Positions 17,497 to 22,910 of a DNA stretch of 22,910 nt are shown piece by piece; position 1 is the first letter of the stretch, and the number at the start of each line of letters is the position of its first letter. Where the stretch lies: NCBI GenBank assembly GCA_023415055.1, contig JAEZLZ010000074.1, positions 1-22,910 on the forward strand, in the 5' to 3' direction. The position numbers and the translations under genes were made by a program. The stretch comes from Bacillota bacterium. Lineage in GTDB: Bacteria > Bacillota > Clostridia > Lachnospirales > Lachnospiraceae. The notes under the pieces are model-generated. The model saw only the letters and a program-made list of their open reading frames with translations. It was not told the DNA's origin and made no database searches.

Positions 17497-17889
17497 ATGA
17501 CAACAGAAGAATTATATGAATTACAGGAAGATGGAAATCTCGGATATGCCTGTGTATATAAAAAAGGCGATAATGGAATTCACACTGATTATATGTTTCC
17601 GATGACTGCAGAGAACATTGCAAACTTTATCGGAAAGAATGCTTATACAGCAGATAAGATTATCATGACAGATATGTGTGACAGGCTGATTTGTGAATCT
17701 ATATATGGCGGGTTTATAATGATCTGTCCAAATCAGAAACTATGCAGAGATATTATTCCTCATTTGGCACCCATACAGCAGGGAGAAATAGAACCAAAGG
17801 ACTTCCCCATCGCAACCAGAGAAGAAATGGAGGAATTATGGCATTCAGAAGAAGAGGCAGTGATGCAGGCTGAGTTTCGGATGTTGTAA
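17497..17889 (+). CDS. Hypothetical accessory protein of the recombinase element
   Basis: A 130-residue soluble protein, starting at the ATG at 17497, which follows TTGGAGGGAG (17484-17493). An in-frame ATG at 17473 lies before that site and is less likely. It starts with MTTEELYELQEDG and ends in an acidic helix (REEMEELWHSEEEAVMQAEF). There is no signal peptide, membrane segment or known motif that I can name. It follows the third recombinase by 150 bp on the same strand and probably belongs to the same element. Function not recognised. Confidence 0.72.
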   Translation: MTTEELYELQEDGNLGYACVYKKGDNGIHTDYMFPMTAENIANFIGKNAYTADKIIMTDMCDRLICESIYGGFIMICPNQKLCRDIIPHLAPIQQGEIEPKDFPIATREEMEELWHSEEEAVMQAEFRML

Positions 17890-18235
17890 TTTGTAAAACC
17901 TATTCTTGATTGAGGACATTGTTTATTCCATTAAATTGAGGTGCAAAAAATAATGTGTTTATGGCTTTCATGATGAATAATAACAATTATGAGTGTTCAA
18001 GAAAAACAAAAGTTTTACTTTCTGTGGAATAAAATAGAAAGGGTTTTAATGATAATTCTTAACACAGAAAAAAAGAAAGAAAATGGCTCTTAATTATATA
18101 TAATACAGTCAGAATTCTGAAAATTTGAAAGATAATAATTATAGGCCACTTTACAGATTATAAGTTAGGTTATGTAGTTTGTTACAATCGAGGTCAATGA
18201 AATTACAAAAACAAAATTAGCAGGTTAGCAAAACA
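17890..18235. other. A/T-rich intergenic region
   Basis: Between the recombinase element and the XRE regulator. No frame of useful length, no RNA gene and no strong repeat were seen. The element's right attachment site could lie here, but I cannot point to a core. Confidence 0.5.
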
Positions 18236-18264
18236 TCGACATATGGACTGGAAAATCTTATACT
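18236..18264 (+). promoter_or_regulatory. Promoter of the XRE regulator
   Basis: TCGACA (18236-18241), a 17-base spacer and TATACT (18259-18264), ending 35 bases before the ATG. One mismatch to consensus in each box. Confidence 0.5.
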
Positions 18265-18299
18265 AATATCAGATTAAAAACTTTAAGAGGTGAAATGAA

Positions 18300-18647
18300 A
18301 TGGAAAATAATTTTTTTAAACAGGTAGGAGATAATATTCAATCTGTATTGGTGGAGAAAAATGTTTCACAACAATATCTAGCGGATAAATTAAATATATC
18401 TAAACAGGTTATGAGTAAAATCATCTTAGGAGCAAAGGCGATTAATGTTGCCGAAATTGCACAGATTGCATCAACTTTAAATGTGCCGGTAGGTAGGCTA
18501 TTAAACAATAATGGAAATCAAAGAGTAGAACACAATTTCTCTTTTATGGATCGTGTGAAAAACGAAAAGACAAAAGAAAATATTGAATTTATAAAAACAG
18601 TTATCGACCAAATCATTATGTTAGAAGATTACGCCAATGCTAAATAG
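18300..18647 (+). CDS. XRE-family transcriptional regulator
   Basis: A 115-residue Cro/C1-type DNA-binding protein. The ATG at 18300 follows AAGAGGTG by 7 bases. The helix-turn-helix covers about residues 8-65 (VSQQYLADKLNISKQVMSKI, then AEIAQIASTLNVPVGRLL). Residues 70-115 form a charged tail probably used for dimerisation or sensing. It lies about 0.6 kb upstream of the AbiL-like pair on the same strand. A 9-bp-arm inverted repeat just before that pair's promoter is a possible operator. Regulation of the defence genes by this protein is inference from position. Confidence 0.9.
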   Translation: MENNFFKQVGDNIQSVLVEKNVSQQYLADKLNISKQVMSKIILGAKAINVAEIAQIASTLNVPVGRLLNNNGNQRVEHNFSFMDRVKNEKTKENIEFIKTVIDQIIMLEDYANAK

Positions 18648-18843
18648 CAAATTAGACAATAAAACAATTGAAAATATATTATCACCTAAATGTGCAAAAG
18701 AACAAATAAATAAGTTGATTTCTGATGGTATTGCTGAAGTTTTAGATAAATCAAAACTTGATGATATAGAAAAATTAATAATTACCATTCTTTGCTCAAT
18801 TTCAAACAAATCCCCCCTCTCCCCACTTTTCACGTTTGTGTGA
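18637..18843 (+). CDS. Small hypothetical protein overlapping the XRE gene
   Basis: A 68-residue frame that begins 11 bp before the XRE stop, in another frame, as expected for a coupled second gene. The ribosome-binding site is weak (AGAAGA). The protein is mostly charged helix (CAKEQINKLISDGIAEVLDK) with a hydrophobic stretch (LIITILCSI) near the end. It could be a regulator's partner or antitoxin-like protein. I do not recognise the family, and it could be a chance frame. Confidence 0.45.
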   Translation: MLNSKLDNKTIENILSPKCAKEQINKLISDGIAEVLDKSKLDDIEKLIITILCSISNKSPLSPLFTFV

Positions 18844-19129
18844 TTTAACAGTCTAAAATTACACGTTTCCGAGAAGAGAGTTGTAAAAACGAGGCGAAAG
18901 ATTAAAAATATAGAAATTTCATTAAAAAATCAGATACATACTTACAGAATTTTATGAAAATAGTATTGCCATTTATTACTTTAATACACTCTGCATATTT
19001 CCAATAATATTTCAGAAGAAAATAGGGGTTTACTAATAACGAAAACTCGATAGAGATTGTATAGTATTCTTTATTTCTTAATCTACTCTTCCCTATTGGC
19101 AGAAGTTTTATTTTAAATCGAATGGGAAT
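18844..19129. other. Intergenic region before the AbiL-like operon
   Basis: A/T-rich, about 290 bp. No coding frame on the plus strand. A minus-strand frame (18902-19150) has no ribosome-binding site or recognisable family and was judged chance. No clear terminator follows the small gene at 18843. Confidence 0.5.
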
Positions 19130-19154
19130 AATTTTGCAATATTTATGCAAAATT
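19130..19154. promoter_or_regulatory. Candidate operator: 9-bp-arm inverted repeat
   Basis: AATTTTGCA (19130-19138) and TGCAAAATT (19146-19154) are perfect inverted arms around 7 bases. The repeat ends 11 bases before the -35 box of the AbiL-like operon. A further TTTTGCA half-site occurs downstream of the -10 box near 19204-19210. The placement suggests a regulator-binding site. Confidence 0.55.
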
Positions 19155-19165
19155 GTATAACAAAT

Positions 19166-19194
19166 TTGACTTGTGCGTATAATATTAGTATAAT
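19166..19194 (+). promoter_or_regulatory. Strong sigma-A-type promoter of the AbiL-like operon
   Basis: TTGACT (19166-19171), a 17-base spacer and a perfect TATAAT (19189-19194), 45 bases before the ATG at 19240. Confidence 0.82.
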
Positions 19195-19239
19195 TTAATT
19201 GTGATTTTGCATTAAAATTGCAGAATGGAGATAAAAAAT

Positions 19240-20568
19240 ATGATTTTAGAATTCAAGACTAAGAATTATAAGTCTTTTGTTGATGAAGCTGTGTTTTCTA
19301 TGACAGCAGCACCTAAACAAAAGGGGCTAGATTATAGCTTGCTAGTTAAAAAGACAAAAGGGAAAAGTGTAAAGGGACTGTGCTCTTCAGTTATATATGG
19401 ACCGAATGCATCAGGTAAAACTAATATTATTGGTGCCATGGACACTTTTAGAGCTATTGTTCTTAGGGGTCATATCCGAAATTCAGAAGATCAATCTTCG
19501 CCGAATCAAGCTTCAAGTGCATTAGAATTGATACCTAATAATATGGAAAAATGTTCTGAGCCTGTTTTATTCTCTATAGATTTCATTGAAAATGATTTGT
19601 TGATTCATTATGAAGTGAGCTTGGACTTAGGATGCTTTTTAGATAACGAATACACAAGGAAGGTATTACGAGAAGAGCTTCACGTAAATAATGAAAAGAT
19701 ATTCGTCAGGGATGACAAGTTGTCCTTTGGGGATTTTAAGAATATAAGCCGATTCTTAGCTGATAACATTTATAGAAATGAGGATAGCATCATTGAAATA
19801 TCAAAGAACAGTTTAAATGATGAAGAGCTGTTTTTGATGAATGGGTTTAAGCTGATAATTAGCCAAAGCTTTGTTAAGCTGATCACTAATTGGTTTACAA
19901 ACAAGTTCATGGTTATCTATAGAGCGGATTCACTACAACTTATCAAACGATTTGTCGACCCACAAAAACAGACTGTTTATGTTGAAACGACAACAAATAA
20001 TGCAGCAAAGCTGTTTGGGATCAATTCAAATGCACTAGGATATGTAATAAGCGAAAATGAGGCTGATGCAAAGCTATGCTCAATATTTAAAAACACGAAG
20101 GATCAAAAAAATGCAATTGTTGCTGCAGAAATATTTGAATCATACGGAACGATTCGTTTCGTAAACATATTTCCTTTAGTAATAAGAGCTATTTTGACAG
20201 GCGGTACTTTAGTAGTTGATGAATTTGATGCATCAATTCATCCGATGGCGCTAATGAGCATAATAAATGTATTCCACAATGATGAGATTAACGTAAATAA
20301 TGCACAGTTGATTTTTAATACTCATAATCCGATATTCTTAAACTCCAACATCTTTAGAAGAGATGAGATAAAGTTTGTAGAACGAGATGATGGCAACAAT
20401 AACAGTGTATTATACTCCCTGTCTGATTTTGGAACTACTGGCGAAAAGGGTGTTAGAAAGCACGAAGACTACATGAAAAACTACTTTGTCAGCCAATACG
20501 GTGCGATAAAAGATATTGATTTTACACCAATCTTTGAGGAATTAATCTCGAGAGAAAGAGAGGTGTAG
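19240..20568 (+). CDS. AbiLi/RloA-like AAA_15-type ATPase, putative phage-defence component
   Basis: A 442-residue ABC/SMC-like ATPase. The ATG at 19240 is preferred because TGGAG (19227-19231) is correctly spaced for it and the protein then starts MILEFKTKNYKSF, the usual start of this family. An ATG at 19225 is also in frame. The Walker A motif GPNASGKT is at residues 54-61, Walker B TLVVDEFDASIHP has D327/E328, and the H-loop FNTHNP has H362. Length is normal. The following RloB-like gene starts 1 bp after its stop. That gene pair defines the AbiL abortive infection system of lactococci and the RloAB pairs of restriction loci. I infer that the ATPase senses infection or gates a partner effector. 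Related ATPases occur in PARIS, Septu and OLD/Gabija-like systems. The partner here argues for AbiL. Confidence 0.88.
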   Translation: MILEFKTKNYKSFVDEAVFSMTAAPKQKGLDYSLLVKKTKGKSVKGLCSSVIYGPNASGKTNIIGAMDTFRAIVLRGHIRNSEDQSSPNQASSALELIPNNMEKCSEPVLFSIDFIENDLLIHYEVSLDLGCFLDNEYTRKVLREELHVNNEKIFVRDDKLSFGDFKNISRFLADNIYRNEDSIIEISKNSLNDEELFLMNGFKLIISQSFVKLITNWFTNKFMVIYRADSLQLIKRFVDPQKQTVYVETTTNNAAKLFGINSNALGYVISENEADAKLCSIFKNTKDQKNAIVAAEIFESYGTIRFVNIFPLVIRAILTGGTLVVDEFDASIHPMALMSIINVFHNDEINVNNAQLIFNTHNPIFLNSNIFRRDEIKFVERDDGNNNSVLYSLSDFGTTGEKGVRKHEDYMKNYFVSQYGAIKDIDFTPIFEELISREREV

Positions 20569-20569
20569 A

Positions 20570-21229
20570 ATGGCAAAATTAAAGCAAACGAAGAAGTACT
20601 ATTTTAGTGTAGAAGGCGAGACTGAACAATGGTATTTAAAATGGCTTCAAAGTCTCATAAATGAAACTCCAGAATCTGTGTTTAAGGTTTCCTTTGATTG
20701 CCCTGTTCAAAAGAATCCCTTAAAACGTGCCAAATCAATTGTCGTGACAGGGAAAACTGATATATATCATATTTCTGATTATGAAAGTGATGAAGATGTT
20801 CATGTAAGAGAATTCAGAGAAACAATGGATAACATGAAACAAGCAAAAGATTTAGGTAAGCAGATAAACTATAAATTTGGGTATTCAAACCTAACTTTTG
20901 ATTTATGGATTGTATTACATAAGTCAAACTGCAATGGTTCATTAGCTCATAGGAGATTGTACTTGCCGCATATTAACCGTGCATACGGTGAAAATTTTGA
21001 AAATATGGATGAATACAAACATGAGTACAATTTTAAAAGAATCCTGAGCCAATTGACTTTGCAGGAAGTAAGAGATGCCGTTGAACGTGCTAAACATATC
21101 ATGAAAACAAATGCAGAAAACGGATATGTTTTGCAAGAGTATAAGGGATACAGGTATTACAAAGAAAATCCTTCTTTAGCAGTTTGGGAAGTTATTGAAA
21201 GAGTCTTGGTAGAGTGCGAATTGGTTTGA
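20570..21229 (+). CDS. AbiLii/RloB-like protein, putative effector
   Basis: A 219-residue RloB-family protein starting 1 bp after the ATPase stop with ribosome-binding site AGAGGTG. The N-terminal motif YFSVEGETEQWYLKWL (E15) resembles the start of a TOPRIM-like fold, and DYESDE near D70 is the probable acidic metal-binding segment. The hallmark segment SNLTFDLWIVLH (usually SNPxFExWLLLH) lies near residues 105-117. Family length is usually 200-230, so it is complete. In the AbiL system both genes are needed for phage resistance. By analogy with TOPRIM partners of AAA_15 ATPases, nuclease activity is likely but not shown for this protein. Confidence 0.85.
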   Translation: MAKLKQTKKYYFSVEGETEQWYLKWLQSLINETPESVFKVSFDCPVQKNPLKRAKSIVVTGKTDIYHISDYESDEDVHVREFRETMDNMKQAKDLGKQINYKFGYSNLTFDLWIVLHKSNCNGSLAHRRLYLPHINRAYGENFENMDEYKHEYNFKRILSQLTLQEVRDAVERAKHIMKTNAENGYVLQEYKGYRYYKENPSLAVWEVIERVLVECELV

Positions 21230-21352
21230 TTAAGGCTATTCCGAAGTAGCTAAAGTAATAAAGTAGTATATTCGTTTTGGAAAGACTACCCTTGCGGTCC
21301 TTGGCAGAACCACCAGCCAAACCCAGTGAATGTTTTGAAGGAGGGATGTCTC
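21230..21352 (+). other. Possible leader region of a short peptide gene
   Basis: Non-coding stretch after the RloB-like gene. It contains TTGGCAGAACCACCAGCCAA (21301-21320), whose ends TTGGC and GCCAA pair around a 10-base loop, then a strong ribosome-binding site AAGGAGGG (21338-21345). It is richer in G+C than its surroundings, suggesting conserved or imported sequence. Confidence 0.35.
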
Positions 21353-21475
21353 ATGATTAAAAAAGGCATAAAAGAACTGATAAAAAACACCCATGTTTCA
21401 GGTGTTGCTGTTAATTTTGGATTTATTGGTCTAAGCATTTCTGGGGGTTCTTCCAAAGCGAATATGCTATCTTAG
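21353..21475 (+). CDS. Possible 40-residue peptide
   Basis: ATG at 21353, 7 bases after AAGGAGGG, followed by 40 codons and a stop. The peptide has a basic amphipathic start (MIKKGIKELIKNTH), then a hydrophobic, Gly-rich part (VSGVAVNFGFIGLSISGG) and a short polar tail. It has no Cys. It could be a small membrane-active peptide, a toxin, or the surviving tip of a lost gene. I do not recognise a family. The strength of the ribosome-binding site is the main evidence. Confidence 0.4.
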   Translation: MIKKGIKELIKNTHVSGVAVNFGFIGLSISGGSSKANMLS

Positions 21476-21677
21476 AAATTTGAGTTATTAATTACTTTCA
21501 TTACATATTTGCTATAGTTGGTGATTGCTTGTGATGTTTTAATCAAATTAAAGCAAAATGACGATTTCTGTAACTGAAAATATAAGTTGAGGTTTTTCTT
21601 TAATTTACTAAAAGAATAGCTGATGGACTTTAAAAATATTAAATAATTGAATCTATAGACCGTGAGGAGGTGTTGCA
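21476..21677. other. A/T-rich intergenic region
   Basis: No plus-strand frame of note. A minus-strand frame (21472-21678) is rich in Phe, Leu and Asn, lacks a ribosome-binding site and looks like chance. The strong AGGAGGTG (21665-21672) at the right end belongs to the next gene. Confidence 0.5.
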
Positions 21678-22334
21678 ATGGCTATTCATATTAAAAACCT
21701 AGAAATTGAACATTTTCGAGGAATCCATCATCTTGCTGTTGAAGAATTAAATCATGTAAATATAATTGCTGGAGACAACAATAGCGGGAAAACCAGTGTA
21801 TTGGAAGCATTGTTGCTTTTACGCAACCCGAATGATTTTACCAATATACTTCGACTTGCTAGGATGAGAGATACAAACGTCTTCTTTAATGGGACTCCTT
21901 TATACGAAAGTTTTATTAATTTATTCCCTCAAGATACTTCAAAAATGGAAATAACACTAAATGCAATATGCAAAGGTGACCAAGTAGCATATAAGCTACT
22001 TGGTGAGCAGAAGAAAATCATGATGGAACCAGAAGATGTAATTAAAAAAATGTATCCTTTAAAAAGAAGCCACTTGTTGCGTAACATGGACTCTGATATG
22101 GTGGAAGCGGATGCATTTAGTGGAGAGCTGATTTACGAAGTTGCAGGACATGTGGAACGGCAGGATGTTGAAATTGATGCTTATGCAACCACTTCAGGAA
22201 GAGAAATCAAGCGAAATAATTATATAAATATTGTTTATCTTTCTCCAACAGCTCATATTGGCGGAACTGTTTTCACACGCATTCTACGCAATGTTGCTTA
22301 TAAAGAAATTTGCTTGAGTGAGCCCTTCTGCTAA
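21678..22334 (+). pseudogene. OLD/AAA-type ATPase, truncated by an insertion sequence
   Basis: Starts at the ATG at 21678 with a strong AGGAGGTG ribosome-binding site. The first 14 residues match the IKNLEIEHFRG start of OLD-like and RecF-like ATPases. Walker A GDNNSGKT is at residues 32-39, and a conserved YLSPTAH segment lies near 195. The frame ends at residue 218, before any Walker B or H-loop; family members are usually 350-450 residues or longer. The last residues appear to come from the insertion sequence that follows. The gene is therefore disrupted and its 3' part, with any partner gene, lies beyond the insertion and outside the window. In a neighbourhood with AbiL-like genes it was probably part of a second defence system, but this is inference. 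Confidence 0.78.
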
Positions 22335-22910
22335 AAATGGACACTAATTCGTGATCATATCTCCTGTTTTCTTAGTAATCCTGCATTCTTGATTTCATTT
22401 GATATTAAGGTAAATATTTACATGCAATTCTCAGACTAATCCTATTTTAAATGCTATTATAAAAAATGTTAGGCTACAATTTTATTGAATAACCGCTTAT
22501 ATTTCTTAGGTGGCATCCATCCACATTTTGAATGACGTCTTTGACGGTTATAATAAACTTCTATATATTCAAATATAGCCTGTTTGGCTTCTTGCCTTGT
22601 TTTAAACCGATAAAAATTGGTACACTCACATTTCATATTACTAAAGAAGTTTTCTGCTACAGCATTGTCATATGGATTACCTTTACGACTCATACTAGGG
22701 ATTATTTTATGCCCTGAAAGCAAGTCCTGGTATGCATTTGAGCAATATTGGCTTCCCCTATCTGAGTGGAAAATCAAGCCATGCCGAGGCTTTTCAAGGT
22801 TTATTGCCATTTCCATTGCTCTAATAACCAGATCCTTTGTAATGCGGTCTCCCATTGCATAGCCAACGACATCTTTAGTACAGAGGTCTTTAACTATCGC
22901 AGTATATAAC
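22315..22910 (-). mobile_element. IS3-family insertion sequence, partial
   Basis: The element carries an IS3-type OrfB on the minus strand and runs off the right edge. Its left boundary is placed between about 22315 and 22335, where the ATPase homology stops and TGAGCCCTTCTG... begins with the TG typical of IS3 ends. The 130-bp gap between this point and the OrfB stop is longer than usual, so the true end could be closer to 22460. No terminal repeat partner is visible. Confidence 0.6.
22469..22910 (-). CDS. IS3-family (IS150-like) transposase OrfB, 5' partial
   Basis: The frame is open to the right edge; the reading continues upstream of the Met at 22855 as YTAIVKDLCTKDVVGYA. This is the C-terminal part of the rve integrase domain. 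The second catalytic Asp lies in FHSDRGSQY and the Glu in NPYDNAVAENFF, with 35 residues between them, as in the DD(35)E signature of IS3. The family tail (EYIEVYYNRQRRHS, then GWMPPKKY) follows and the protein ends normally. The first Asp and OrfA are outside the window. The visible part is intact, so this copy may be active. Confidence 0.93.
   Translation of the reverse strand, partial: LYTAIVKDLCTKDVVGYAMGDRITKDLVIRAMEMAINLEKPRHGLIFHSDRGSQYCSNAYQDLLSGHKIIPSMSRKGNPYDNAVAENFFSNMKCECTNFYRFKTRQEAKQAIFEYIEVYYNRQRRHSKCGWMPPKKYKRLFNKIVA

Noticed and set aside
19081..19224. CRISPR-like or iteron repeats from the recurring TTTTGCA
   Set aside because: Only three occurrences with uneven spacing around a promoter; this fits an operator better than an array or an origin.
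1..22910. tRNA or rRNA genes and CRISPR arrays
   Set aside because: No cloverleaf with a conserved T-arm, no rRNA segment and no regularly spaced short repeats were noticed on either strand by eye; a covariance-model scan was not possible.

Overview
The window looks like low-G+C Gram-positive DNA, most likely from the class Clostridia. The codon use is A/T-rich, ribosome-binding sites are strong GGAGG-type, and the accessory genes (three-gene serine recombinase operons, ISL3, IS66 and IS3 remnants, AbiL-like defence genes) are of kinds common in that group. I cannot name a species.

Region 1 (1-7772) is the 3' end of a natural-product gene cluster. A very large nonribosomal peptide synthetase (NRPS) enters from the left edge and ends at 6410. 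Its visible order is carrier(partial)-carrier-oxidase-oxidase-condensation-adenylation-carrier-reductase. The adenylation pocket reads like an ornithine-type pocket, and release should be reductive. Sixty bases later lies a PP-loop (AANH-type) enzyme with zinc-ribbon-like cysteines. This superfamily includes sulfur-transfer and thioamide-forming enzymes, so the pair is a candidate pathway for a thiazole- and/or thioamide-containing peptide aldehyde. A long hairpin and a short broken reading frame follow.

Region 2 (about 7755-12180) is a graveyard of mobile DNA. It holds a frameshifted, truncated ISL3-family insertion sequence and two overlapping tyrosine recombinase genes on the minus strand. 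One of these is frameshifted and the other has His at the box I Arg position. Next come the 3' end of an IS66-family element and a heavily decayed sigma-factor-like gene of the kind carried by integrative elements.

Region 3 (about 12700-17890) is an intact-looking integration module: a small SHOCT-like protein and three overlapping large serine recombinase genes, the middle one lacking the whole catalytic domain, then a 130-residue accessory protein.

Region 4 (about 17890-22334) is a defence-like island: an XRE-family regulator with a small overlapping gene, then a strong promoter preceded by a 9-bp-arm inverted repeat driving an AbiLi/RloA-like ATPase and an AbiLii/RloB-like protein. A possible 40-residue peptide gene follows. 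Last is a second OLD/AAA-type ATPase, cut short by an IS3-family element (minus strand) that runs off the right edge.

Functionally, only the NRPS plus PP-loop pair, the serine recombinase operon and the AbiL-like pair look like working multi-gene units. The rest is mostly insertion and decay between them.
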